Below are positions 55,475 to 63,880 of a stretch of 64,000 nt of DNA, one piece after another (position 1 is the first letter of the stretch; every line of letters begins with the position of its first letter). The position numbers were made by a program, and so were the translations under genes. A model generated the notes under the pieces. The model was not told the origin of the DNA. It searched no databases and was given only the letters and a program-made list of their open reading frames with translations. Source of the stretch: Actinomyces sp. UMB0138 (GTDB lineage: Bacteria > Bacillota > Negativicutes > Veillonellales > Veillonellaceae); the NCBI RefSeq assembly GCF_002849225.1, contig NZ_PKMC01000001.1:421932-485931 (forward strand). The letters are read 5' to 3'.

Positions 55475-55548
55475 GGGCCTATAGCTCAGTTGGCTAGAGC
55501 GCCACGTTTACACCGTGGATGTCGGGGGTTCGAGTCCCTCTGGGCCCA
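55475..55548 (+). tRNA. tRNA-Val (anticodon TAC)
   Basis: A full cloverleaf can be drawn. The acceptor arm pairs GGGCCTA with TGGGCCC, the D-arm is in AGCTCAGTTGGCTAGAGC, the anticodon stem CCACG/CGTGG holds the loop TTTACAC, and the T-arm is GGGGGTTCGAGTCCCTC. The loop gives anticodon TAC, for valine. The discriminator base is A at 55548. The 3' CCA is not fully encoded, so it must be added by the CCA enzyme. Confidence 0.96.
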
Positions 55549-55555
55549 CAGTAAG

Positions 55556-55597
55556 AATGAAGAGTCTCGGTGCAGCCGAGGCTCTTCATTTTTGTTT
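55556..55597 (+). terminator. Terminator after tRNA-Val
   Basis: A stem of 15 bases with one mismatch pairs AATGAAGAGTCTCGG with CCGAGGCTCTTCATT around a 5-base loop and is followed by TTTGTTT. This is a strong intrinsic terminator. Confidence 0.9.
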
Positions 55598-55700
55598 ACA
55601 TAGATTTCTGCCGTCGTATTTGGCAGGGCGTAGGCAGCTAGCAGTGGTCGAAGCGCGGACTCGTGCGTTAGTCGGAAGGCCGACGAACTAGGGTGAAACT

Positions 55701-56762
55701 ATGACACTGACAGTAAACGTTCTTCCTCAGGTCCGCACTCTTCCGCGCTATCAGCCTGGGAAGAAGGCGCCGGGGCAAGACCCGGTGAAGCTTTCTTCCA
55801 ACGAGAACCCATACTTGCCCGAACAGCTGGTGGTTCACGCTGGAAAAGAAGCGGTGGAATCGGTAAATCGATACCCGGATATGTTCTGTACTAGCCTCCG
55901 CGAGGTGATTGCAAAGCACCACGAAGTGTCTGCATCTCAGATTCTTTGCGGGACTGGACTTTCAGCTTTACTTGTTCATTGTCTAGCCGCTGTGGCAGGA
56001 CCGGGAGACGAAGTAGTGTACCCGTGGCGCTCGTTTGAGTCCTATCCGATAGCCACCGCTACTGTGGGAGCTACGGCCGTGCCGGTTCCTTTGGTGGAGG
56101 GCAGGCACGATTTAGATGCAATGGCCGCGGCTCTCTCGGAGCGCACGAAAGCGGTTATAATCTGCAACCCGAATAATCCAACAGGTGCGGCTATAGCCTT
56201 ACCGGAGCTAATGGATTTCATTGAAAGAATAGACCCCACTGTTCTGGTTCTAGTAGATGAGGCCTATATCGATTTTGCTGATGATTCCTATTCGAGCATC
56301 GTTGGCTCGCTTAAGAGATTCCCGAATGTGGTCGTTGGCAGAACTTTTTCAAAGGCGTATGCATTAGCCGGTGCTCGCGTTGGGTATTTGGTAGGTGACG
56401 AAGAGCTTCTAGGGGCTATCTCGGCGGTTGCTACACCATTTGGTGTATCAGCGCCCGCGCAGGCGCTTGCTGAGGCAGCTATGGCTAATCAGAAGGTAGT
56501 TGCCCAATCTGTAGAAAAGATCCGAGGCGAGAGGGACAGGATCTTGAAGGTGCTGGCCACATTCGGGGTATCGGGGCAGTCTCAGGCCAACTTCATTTGG
56601 TTACCTAAGGAAGTTCTTCGTGATGAGACTTTTACTGCTGCTGACCAATGTTTGGAGCGTGGGGTAGCGCTGCGTCCGTTCCCGGAGGGACTGCGGGTTT
56701 CTGTTGGCTTACCGGAAGAAAACGACCGTTTTCTGGCTCTGGTTGGCGATCTCCTAGTCTGA
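55701..56762 (+). CDS. hisC: HisC-type aminotransferase (histidinol-phosphate or aromatic)
   Basis: Predicted 353-residue PLP enzyme of fold type I. KLSSNENPYLP at the start, ICNPNNPTG, LVDEAYIDFA and the PLP lysine in GRTFSKAYALAGARVGY are present, with RPFPEGLRVSVG near the end. No other his genes are close, so it could instead be the aromatic aminotransferase (Pat) of Actinobacteria, which belongs to the same family. ATG at 55701 has TAGGGT six bases upstream and no Shine-Dalgarno. It converges on the next gene with a nine-base overlap. Confidence 0.85.
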   Translation: MTLTVNVLPQVRTLPRYQPGKKAPGQDPVKLSSNENPYLPEQLVVHAGKEAVESVNRYPDMFCTSLREVIAKHHEVSASQILCGTGLSALLVHCLAAVAGPGDEVVYPWRSFESYPIATATVGATAVPVPLVEGRHDLDAMAAALSERTKAVIICNPNNPTGAAIALPELMDFIERIDPTVLVLVDEAYIDFADDSYSSIVGSLKRFPNVVVGRTFSKAYALAGARVGYLVGDEELLGAISAVATPFGVSAPAQALAEAAMANQKVVAQSVEKIRGERDRILKVLATFGVSGQSQANFIWLPKEVLRDETFTAADQCLERGVALRPFPEGLRVSVGLPEENDRFLALVGDLLV

Positions 56763-58199
56763 CTGGGCTTCCAGGGAACGCATCGATACGAACTTTCTTG
56801 TATCGGGCTCGGAGAGTTGCATTAGGGCAATAGTCAGTAGGCCCACGTGCAGGACGATTACAGCAAAGTTTGCTTTCCAGGCCAGGAAGTAGCCTACTGA
56901 GAACATAACGAGCTGGGCCAAAATAACAGCCATCAGTAGAAGGCGGGCAAGGCCCGATCCGTTCATCATTCGCCAACAGAGCAGGAATTCGACGAGCAGT
57001 AGCACCACCATGACCCCTGCACCAGCTGTAGCCAGCATGGGGGCTGCCTCGTGAATTTCTGAGACAGGTAGTTTGTCTAGAATCTGATTTGCAACTGCAG
57101 CGTGCACATAGTGGTCCCAGTGCCACAGAGTCCAGGCAAAGGTAAGAATCCCTATCGCGGCTGAGGCAAGTACAGTCAGCACCCCTAAAAATGCTGATAG
57201 CGGCCGGGTCTTGGCGAGGTCTTTCGTGAGTCTGGACGCATCGCCGATGGAGTGCTTTCCATGGAGTTTGAAGGCCTCCATAAACGAGGAATCCGTGTCT
57301 GCTCCGGCTGCTTCCTGGGCCTTCATGTTTTCGAGAGTTTTTCGGGCGCGTTCCCGGTCTATGTCTTCGGCTTCGATTTCACGCAGATCCATAATGGGGA
57401 GGTTCCCGTCGGTTTTTATTTGGTCTCCGCCGCCATTTCTAGAATGGTAGCCGGTTGAGAAGTCTTCAAGTACATCAACCTGGGCGTTCGGATTAGCCTC
57501 CGTGACCGTATCTACGATGTGGTCGCGTTCGATGTCAGTGTCTTCGTCGATCTTGTGCGTCACCTGCAGGGTGAAGATAGATAGACCCACGGCTTTGTCG
57601 AATGTACCTCCGGCTAGCCAATCGACTTTTTTACCACCGGGCAGCAACCAGTCTTTCGGAGTCGCCCAGAAGCGCACGTGATGGCGGGCCTTCGGGTTGC
57701 CGTCTACCTCTTGCTGGTAGGCAAAATCTTGTTTTCGTTCGAACAGATGGAGGGGGGAAATGGGGGCTTCCGGGTAGGACTTGCGCGTCAGTGTTGATTG
57801 AACCATCTTCCAAGCCGAGGTGGCCGTGATCGGGTCAGCCAGAGTCCATCCGGCTTTTCGCATCGCGGCGTGAATCTGTTGAGCGGATCCGTGAGCCGCC
57901 AGGTTGATTGGGTCACCTAATAGGCCGTCAGAGGTTTTTGCCCGCCCAATAAAATAATTTGGCACGTAGATATCTGTGAGGATGGAGTGTAGCCGCGGCA
58001 GCGTTAGGTAGGAGGCGACGCCCCATATAAGGAGGGCGAGCAGAATGGCCCACCAACCTCGTGACCACACCTCTATCAGCAGAAATATGTTGAGCCACAG
58101 TCCGGCCAGGAAGGCAAGAATGAAGAAGACTTTATCGATCAAGCCTGCCTTGGTGTGCTTGAGTCGGAAATTGCGGACGCGTTGCTTACCTTTAGACAC
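56754..58199 (-). CDS. Membrane protein with LssY C-terminal domain
   Basis: Predicted 481-residue protein. Two hydrophobic segments lie in the first 70 residues. A soluble domain follows with GDPINLAAHGSAQQIHAAM, RKAGWTLADPIT, YPEAPISPLHLFERKQDFAY and RHHVRFWATP, matching LssY_C. Four more hydrophobic segments form the C-terminal third. LssY_C is usually fused to DedA and PAP2 domains; here it stands alone. GTG start has TAAGAT six bases upstream. Function is unknown. Confidence 0.75.
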   Translation of the reverse strand: MSKGKQRVRNFRLKHTKAGLIDKVFFILAFLAGLWLNIFLLIEVWSRGWWAILLALLIWGVASYLTLPRLHSILTDIYVPNYFIGRAKTSDGLLGDPINLAAHGSAQQIHAAMRKAGWTLADPITATSAWKMVQSTLTRKSYPEAPISPLHLFERKQDFAYQQEVDGNPKARHHVRFWATPKDWLLPGGKKVDWLAGGTFDKAVGLSIFTLQVTHKIDEDTDIERDHIVDTVTEANPNAQVDVLEDFSTGYHSRNGGGDQIKTDGNLPIMDLREIEAEDIDRERARKTLENMKAQEAAGADTDSSFMEAFKLHGKHSIGDASRLTKDLAKTRPLSAFLGVLTVLASAAIGILTFAWTLWHWDHYVHAAVANQILDKLPVSEIHEAAPMLATAGAGVMVVLLLVEFLLCWRMMNGSGLARLLLMAVILAQLVMFSVGYFLAWKANFAVIVLHVGLLTIALMQLSEPDTRKFVSMRSLEAQSD

Positions 58200-58302
58200 T
58201 CCTTGATCTTATCGCGCATTGTGCAAGGAAAAGAGGTGCTTAGCAGGTACTTCGCCTTGCTACAGAGTTGGATATTTGCGGTTCTAACGGGACAATTGAA
58301 CT

Positions 58303-59625
58303 ATGTCTGAAAAGCCCACTCTTCGCCGTTCTCTTTCGATCCGTGACCTTGTGGTTTATGGAATGCTTTTTATTGGCATTACCGCGCCTATGGGGACCTT
58401 CGGCGTTCTAGACGCCCGTTCTGATGGGGTTACTCCGCTAGTTTTTGCCGTGGCGGCACTTGGGATGGGGGCGACGGCGTATTCGTATGCGCGGATGTCG
58501 CATGTTGTTCCCAAGGCGGGCTCGGTTTATGCCTATGCGCAAGCTGGGCTAGGGAAGTTTCCGGCATTGGCATCCGGATGGATGCTTACGCTTGACTACT
58601 TATTTATTCCGGCAATGGCGGTCTTGTTCATGGGAATAGCATTCAATGCGTTATTCCCAGCAATTCCTACCTGGGGCTTTACAGTTTGCGCGGTTGTGGC
58701 CATCACCGTGATGAACCTGTTGGGGGTGCGCTTAGCTGCGAAGGTTGGAACGTGGGTGCTGGTGGTCGAAATAATCATGCTGGCAACCTTCGTGGCTTCC
58801 GCCATTTACGTCCTGTGCACTAGTGGAGCAGTGCGCAGCGTTGGCAGTCCTATTGCGGGTTTTGGTCGGTTTGATTGGTCTGGAATGTTTGGGGCCGCTA
58901 CGGTGGCGGCCTTGGCGTTCTTGGGCTTTGATGCGATTGCCTCTTTTGCGGAAGAAACTACCGGAGATACTAAGGACGTCGGTAAGGCATTGGGGGTGTG
59001 TCTAATTGTTGCTGCTGCATTATTTATTCTGCAGACCTATTTGGCGTCTTTGCTTAGCCCCTACAGTCCTGAATTCCTAAGGAGCCATCCGGAGGTACAG
59101 GGGACTGCTTTCTACGACATGCTGGATAGGCAGATAGGAACATGGCTGCATCTGCCCATCACCCTTATGAGGGCGGTTGGTCCGATTTTCTCAGCATTTG
59201 TCGCCCAGGCTGCGGCGTCTCGTCTTCTTTACGCAATGGGACGTGGGGGAGACTTGCCTACATTTCTTGGCGAGGTAGAACAGAAGGAACGAGTGCCTAA
59301 GAATGCAACGTTGTTGTCTGCGGGCGTGACGTTGGTGGTTTCGACGCTTGCTGCTTTGTCGCCTTCAGGCTTGGAAACGCTTTCAACCATGGTTACAGTT
59401 GGTGCTCTGGTTGCCTTCCTGTTCCTTCACGCTTCTGTGATTGGTTACTATGCTTTTTCGAAGGGCGAGGGCGTTCGCGCAGCAGTGATACCGGTGCTGG
59501 GGATGGCAGTTGTTCTTGTTCTTTTGATCGATGCTTCGCACACTGCACTGTTGATCGCCGCCGGATGGGCAGTACTGGGCCTACTGGCGCGGGCTGGGCG
59601 CGGCCTATTTCACAAGAAGAGTTAG
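58303..59625 (+). CDS. APC-superfamily amino acid or polyamine permease
   Basis: Predicted 440-residue transporter with about 12 hydrophobic segments. LSIRDLVVYGMLFIGITAPMG at the start and FLGFDAIASFAEET in the sixth segment are typical of the APC family. YARMSHVVPKAGSVYAYAQ is also characteristic. The general look is close to PuuP-type importers, but substrate cannot be read from sequence. ATG has GACAAT six bases upstream. Its 3' end overlaps convergent yaaA by 21 bases. Confidence 0.85.
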   Translation: MSEKPTLRRSLSIRDLVVYGMLFIGITAPMGTFGVLDARSDGVTPLVFAVAALGMGATAYSYARMSHVVPKAGSVYAYAQAGLGKFPALASGWMLTLDYLFIPAMAVLFMGIAFNALFPAIPTWGFTVCAVVAITVMNLLGVRLAAKVGTWVLVVEIIMLATFVASAIYVLCTSGAVRSVGSPIAGFGRFDWSGMFGAATVAALAFLGFDAIASFAEETTGDTKDVGKALGVCLIVAAALFILQTYLASLLSPYSPEFLRSHPEVQGTAFYDMLDRQIGTWLHLPITLMRAVGPIFSAFVAQAAASRLLYAMGRGGDLPTFLGEVEQKERVPKNATLLSAGVTLVVSTLAALSPSGLETLSTMVTVGALVAFLFLHASVIGYYAFSKGEGVRAAVIPVLGMAVVLVLLIDASHTALLIAAGWAVLGLLARAGRGLFHKKS

Positions 59626-60366
59626 TGCGGTAGCCCGCGGCAGCTCTTCTAATCGGGCGTCGCGTATTTCTGGCAGGGTTCGGGATAGCTCTAAGACCTC
59701 GTCTATGGTCAGATCTTTGCCTTCTTCGAGGAGGGCAGTAGCAAGTAGTCCACGATATTTCTTTGCCATGTGTGAGATAACTTTTTCGCGGCCATCTCGC
59801 AGCGCGCGTACTCCCACGCTGAAGAGGTTGTGGTCTGGGCCTGGCCATACTTTTGCATATGCGGCAGATCTGCAGTCTATGACGGTCTGTGAGCCGATTT
59901 GTGCATTCATGAGGTTCGCCAAGTGGTCGCGCCAAAATGAACCTAGGCTACCTAGGGTTGGCAGCTTTGTGTTTATCGAGAGGCGGTAAGCGGGGATGGC
60001 ACTGAAGAGGTCGACTATGCCGAACAGTGCCGATTGGACATAAAGACCCACCTGGCTCTGGGGGCCGACATTGGCTGCTGCCTGAGCAAGATTTCCGGCT
60101 TCATACAAGACACCGGAATAGACAGTATAGGCCGGACCCGTCGCTGCTGTTCTTAGTTTGGTATTAGCTCCGACCGCGCTGGCAGCGCGGGGACCAACCC
60201 CCAACACTTCCAGCGCGTCCGGGCGCGCACTGGTTTCTATTAGTTCTGCTAGAACCTGCTCCCTAGCAGCCCTCAACTCTCTATTGAAGGGAGAGATCCT
60301 ATCTAGGTCGAAGTCGGCCCCAGTGGGGGAGCTTTTGCCTTCTGAGGAAGGGAGCAGAACGATCAT
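59605..60366 (-). CDS. yaaA: YaaA (DUF328) peroxide-stress family protein
   Basis: Predicted 253-residue protein. The family start is LLPSSEGKSSPTGADFDL, and TGPAYTVYSGVLYEA, YRLSINTKLPTLGSLGSFWR and IDCRSAAYAKVW are conserved elements. E. coli YaaA protects DNA from peroxide by lowering free iron. It follows ndh by nine bases on the minus strand, so both are probably one transcript. Confidence 0.88.
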   Translation of the reverse strand: MIVLLPSSEGKSSPTGADFDLDRISPFNRELRAAREQVLAELIETSARPDALEVLGVGPRAASAVGANTKLRTAATGPAYTVYSGVLYEAGNLAQAAANVGPQSQVGLYVQSALFGIVDLFSAIPAYRLSINTKLPTLGSLGSFWRDHLANLMNAQIGSQTVIDCRSAAYAKVWPGPDHNLFSVGVRALRDGREKVISHMAKKYRGLLATALLEEGKDLTIDEVLELSRTLPEIRDARLEELPRATALTLLVK

Positions 60367-60375
60367 GTTTTGATT

Positions 60376-61734
60376 CTAGCTACGCTTACCGTCCAGGTTG
60401 AGGTCTTCACCGCGAAGTAGTTTTCCTGAGGCGCCGCTACCGAAGCGCTCGAGGGCGAGTCGGCCCACTAGCTGCTGATTGGTGGTAGTGCGCGACGAAC
60501 GACCATTGGAGAGGAACGAGATGAGCCAGTGCAGCAAAGTTCCCACTCGCGCCTTAAACCCGGCGATGTAGAGCAAGTGCAGGAAGCACCAGGAGAGCCA
60601 CGCTGGGAATCCGTGGAACTTGACTTTCCCGATGGATGCTACGGCACTAAATTTTGCGATGGTAGCCATTGAACCTTTGTCCCAATACTCAAATGGGGTT
60701 GGTTCGCCACCGGAGAGCTTGGTGATTATAGCTTTGGCGACGTACCGACCGGACTGAATCGCACCTTGTGCCACTCCGGGAACGCCTTCGCGAGACATGA
60801 GGTCTCCGACCACATAAATATCTTCGAAACCAGGCACTTGTAGACGGTCGTTTACCTTTACGCGTCCTGCGCGGTCCAGTTCTACACCAGTCGCTTCTGC
60901 TAGTTTCTGGCCGAGTGGAGAGCCCTTGACGCCAGCTGCCCAAACTTTGCAGATGGATTCTATAACTTCGGTGTTGCCGTCTTTGTCTTTGATGGTTACC
61001 GAGTCTGCATCGACATCGGTAACCATTTGGTTCATACGTATTTCGACGCCAAGTTTCTCTAGCTCTTTACGGGTTACGCCTCCCAGTTTCTCTCCGAATG
61101 CGGGCAGCGGGGTGGGCGCGCCGTCCACTAGGACAACGCGCGCATTTTCCGGATTTACTTTCCGGAATTCGTTCTTGAGGGTCCTAGATGCGAGTTCGCG
61201 AATCTGGCCAGCCATCTCTACGCCGGTGGCACCAGCGCCAACGACTACGAAAGTAAGTAGTCTACGTCGCTTTACCGGATCTTCCTCCAGTTCAGCGCGT
61301 TCGAATGCTCCGAAGATTCGGGCGCGCAGCTCCAGTGCATCATCGATTGTTTTCATACCCGGAGCGAACTTAGCAAATTGGTCGTTGCCGAAGTATGACT
61401 GACCAGCACCAGTTGCTACAACTAAATAGTCATAGTCGGTGTGGTAACGGTTTGAGTGGTTTCGCCAAATTACGGTTTTTGATTTCGCGTCGATGTCTTC
61501 GACTAATCCGAGCAATACGCGCACATTCTTTTGGCGCCGCAGAATCTCGCGAGTTGAAGGGGCAATGTGCCCAGGGGACAAGATGCCGGTTGCAACCTGG
61601 TAAAGCAGAGGTTGAAATAGGTGATGGCTGGTCTTGTCGATCAGTGTGATAGCTACGTCTTCTTTAGCGAGGGCTTTCGCCGCGAATAGGCCTCCGAATC
61701 CGGAACCGACAATGACAACGTGAGCTTTTGCCAC
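60376..61734 (-). CDS. ndh: Type II NADH dehydrogenase
   Basis: Predicted 452-residue flavoprotein that passes electrons from NADH to quinone without pumping protons. The FAD site is VVIVGSGFGGLFAAKAL, the NAD site is FVVVGAGATGVEMAGQI, and DIYVVGDLMS follows. Amphipathic or hydrophobic C-terminal residues (AWLSWCFLHLLYIAGF) would attach it to the membrane. GTG start with AAAAGGAG upstream. yaaA follows it, and it is divergent from the Nif3 gene. Confidence 0.93.
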   Translation of the reverse strand: MAKAHVVIVGSGFGGLFAAKALAKEDVAITLIDKTSHHLFQPLLYQVATGILSPGHIAPSTREILRRQKNVRVLLGLVEDIDAKSKTVIWRNHSNRYHTDYDYLVVATGAGQSYFGNDQFAKFAPGMKTIDDALELRARIFGAFERAELEEDPVKRRRLLTFVVVGAGATGVEMAGQIRELASRTLKNEFRKVNPENARVVLVDGAPTPLPAFGEKLGGVTRKELEKLGVEIRMNQMVTDVDADSVTIKDKDGNTEVIESICKVWAAGVKGSPLGQKLAEATGVELDRAGRVKVNDRLQVPGFEDIYVVGDLMSREGVPGVAQGAIQSGRYVAKAIITKLSGGEPTPFEYWDKGSMATIAKFSAVASIGKVKFHGFPAWLSWCFLHLLYIAGFKARVGTLLHWLISFLSNGRSSRTTTNQQLVGRLALERFGSGASGKLLRGEDLNLDGKRS

Positions 61735-61837
61735 GGGAACTCCTTTTATGGACTTATCAACATGCTACTTTTGGGCTGTAAGCACTCGCAGCGGTTTGAT
61801 TGTGCCAGCTCGAGTAGGATTAATGCAAGGTGTAAGT

Positions 61838-62704
61838 ATGTATATTTCTCGACCGGAACTAGCTATTGACCTGCAAGGCCACCGCGGTTGCGTGCAAGAT
61901 GTAATTAAGGTAATGGAATTCCTATATCCATATAAACTCAAAGAAGAGTGGGACAAGGTGGGCCTTATCCTGGGGGATCCGGACTGGCCGGTCCGAAAAA
62001 TTCTACTTGCAGTCGATCCTGTGCCGATAGTTGTCAAAGAGGCGATCGATCTCGAGGTGGATATGGTGATCACCCACCATCCGCTGTACTTGCGCGGCAC
62101 GTCTTTCCTAGCAACGACAGATTATAAAGGTAAGGCTGTAACTGATCTACTAATGAATAGAATAGCGTTGGCTAACGCCCACACTAATGCTGATTCTGCG
62201 TCGCGGGGCGTGGCGTATGCGCTCGCCGCGGCTTTTGGCTTGAGGGAGACGAGGCCGCTCGCGCCTTCGAAGGATGATCCCACTCTTGGGCTTGGCCGAG
62301 TTGGCAGGTTGCCTGAGCCGGTAGAGCTTGCCCAGCTCGCGCGCGAAGCTGCACGGGTGTTGCCGGTGGGCAGCTCCGGAATCCTAATGTCCGGTGATCC
62401 GGCTACAAGAATCGAAACCTTTGCTGTCTCAGGGGGCGCGGGCGACTCCCTACTTGAAGCGGCAGCGCGCTCTGGCGCGCAGGCTTATCTGACAGCGGAT
62501 TTGCGGCACCATCCAAGCTCCGAACATATTGAGGACGGCGGCTGTGCTTTACTTTGCGGATCGCATTACGCGACTGAATTTCCATGGCTGCCAATAGCTG
62601 CGAAGGACATTTCCGGTGAACTCGCAAAGGTAGGACTTGGTATACAGGTATATGTATCCCGTACCATTACAGATCCATGGGTCGAGTATTTTCCAGCAGA
62701 ATAG
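61838..62704 (+). CDS. Nif3-like dinuclear metal center protein
   Basis: Predicted 288-residue protein of the Nif3/YbgI family. VMEFLYPYKLKEEWDKVGLI starts the family core. Metal ligands appear in DMVITHHPLYLRG, LANAHTNADSA and LLCGSHYATE. Some relatives are GTP cyclohydrolase I type 2, but function here is unknown. The start is uncertain: ATG at 61838 has AAGGTG upstream, ATG at 61823 is also possible, and the open frame continues to 61748. The next gene follows after nine bases. Confidence 0.87.
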   Translation: MYISRPELAIDLQGHRGCVQDVIKVMEFLYPYKLKEEWDKVGLILGDPDWPVRKILLAVDPVPIVVKEAIDLEVDMVITHHPLYLRGTSFLATTDYKGKAVTDLLMNRIALANAHTNADSASRGVAYALAAAFGLRETRPLAPSKDDPTLGLGRVGRLPEPVELAQLAREAARVLPVGSSGILMSGDPATRIETFAVSGGAGDSLLEAAARSGAQAYLTADLRHHPSSEHIEDGGCALLCGSHYATEFPWLPIAAKDISGELAKVGLGIQVYVSRTITDPWVEYFPAE

Positions 62705-62713
62705 AGGGGAACA

Positions 62714-63448
62714 ATGAAGGTAGCGGCATCGGAGCAGATTAAGCTTGTAGACGTTCAAGAAATAGATCAGAAGCTCGCGAAATTGCGGCATCAGAAGAAA
62801 ACTCTCCCGGAGCTGGAACAGATTCAGAAGTTGAGGGAGGAGCGGCGATCCCTGGTAGAGGCGCAAGTATCTGTAAAGACGCGTACGCATGATGCACAAC
62901 GGCGCCAACGTGATGCTGAAGTAGACGTAGAGAAGGTAGTCTCCAGGCAGAATTTGCAGCAATCTCGCCTAGATTCAGGCGAGGCATCGCATAAGGAATT
63001 GTCCTCATTGCAGGGGGAGCTAAATCAGCTCGCGAGAAGGCGCGCAGAGTTGGAAGCCATCGCTCTCGAGGCCATGGAGCAGGCCGAACAGTTGCAACAG
63101 CAGGTGGATAATTCTACCGCCAAGATTACCCAGCTAGATGAACGGATTCAGGAATTTGAGCAGAAGGTCGGCGAATCTGGCCTCGACCTGGACGAGCAGA
63201 TTGGCAATCTAGAGGACAAGCGCGAGGAACTGATCAGCAACATTGATCCTGATTTGGTTGCCGAATATGAACGGATTCGTGAACGCACCGGTGGTGTTGG
63301 AATAGTTTGTGTTCGGGGCCGCAATGTGGTTGATTCTCATATCGATTTCGCGCCGGCAGAGTGGGAAGAAATTCGTTCAGCTTCTCCGGACGAGCTGATC
63401 TATTCCGAGGAGTACGAATACCTTATTGTCAGGTTGCCGCAGCTCTGA
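62714..63448 (+). CDS. Coiled-coil protein of the C4-zinc-ribbon family, cysteines lost
   Basis: Predicted 244-residue protein. Residues 10-180 form a long charged coiled coil (for example LRHQKKTLPELEQIQKLREE). The C-terminal end aligns with the zf-RING_7 family, where a CXXC pair normally follows GRC and a second pair precedes ILVR. Here those segments read GRNVVDSHIDF and YSEEYEYLIVR, so all four cysteines are missing. The coiled coil and PDEL region still match. Relatives lie next to Nif3, as here. Function is unknown. Confidence 0.82.
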   Translation: MKVAASEQIKLVDVQEIDQKLAKLRHQKKTLPELEQIQKLREERRSLVEAQVSVKTRTHDAQRRQRDAEVDVEKVVSRQNLQQSRLDSGEASHKELSSLQGELNQLARRRAELEAIALEAMEQAEQLQQQVDNSTAKITQLDERIQEFEQKVGESGLDLDEQIGNLEDKREELISNIDPDLVAEYERIRERTGGVGIVCVRGRNVVDSHIDFAPAEWEEIRSASPDELIYSEEYEYLIVRLPQL

Positions 63449-63450
63449 CT

Positions 63451-63478
63451 TTGCCAGGGGCTTGCATGCGCGTAAACT
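63451..63478 (+). promoter_or_regulatory. rnpB promoter
   Basis: TTGCCA (63451-63456), a 16-base spacer and TAAACT (63473-63478) stand directly before the RNA gene, with an expected start near 63484. The -10 hexamer is identical to that of rpsB. Confidence 0.7.
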
Positions 63479-63480
63479 GT

Positions 63481-63832
63481 GTGGACGAGCCGGCCGGACG
63501 GTCGCGGCGTGAGTCGAGGAAAGTCCGGGCTCCACAGGACAGGGTGGTGGCTAACGGCCACCCGGGGTAACCCGCGGGCTAGTGCCACAGAAAAAATACC
63601 GCCTATAGACAACGTCTAGTAGGTAAGGGTGAAAAGGCGAGGTAAGAGCTCACCGCGCGGCAGGTGACTGAAGCGGCATGGTAAACCCCACCCGGAGCAA
63701 GACCAAGTAGCAAGGAAGGTGGTCCGCTTACCCTTGCAGGTAGGTTGCTAGATCCTGTCGGCAACGACAGGGGTAGATGGATGGCCGTCGCCTCTCAATG
63801 AGGTACAGAACCCGGCTTATAGGCCGGCTCAA
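63481..63832 (+). ncRNA. rnpB: RNase P RNA, class A
   Basis: The conserved core segments are all seen: GAGGAAAGTCCGGGCTCCAC, ACAGGACAGGGTGG, GTGCCACAGAAA, GGTAAGGGTGAAAAGGCG, and AAACCCCACCCGGAGCAAGA. The P1 helix forms between GAGCCGGCC (63487-63495) and GGCCGGCTC (63822-63830), which fixes both ends. This RNA is the catalytic subunit that trims tRNA 5' ends. The exact first and last bases are estimated to within a few bases. Confidence 0.96.
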
Positions 63833-63880
63833 AAATATGGGTTGTGGGGAACCTGCAGGTTCCCCACAACCCATATTTTT
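63831..63880. terminator. 50-base perfect palindrome between rnpB and ppgK
   Basis: Positions 63831-63855 are the exact reverse complement of 63856-63880. It begins AAAAATATGG and ends CCATATTTTT, so each strand gives a stem followed by a T-run, an ideal two-way terminator. The left end begins at the last base of the rnpB P1 helix, and the right end includes two bases of the ppgK stop codon. Confidence 0.92.

Noticed and set aside
63400..63612. An open frame on the minus strand across the start of rnpB.
   Set aside because: It overlaps a well-supported RNA gene, has no ribosome binding site and resembles no protein family.
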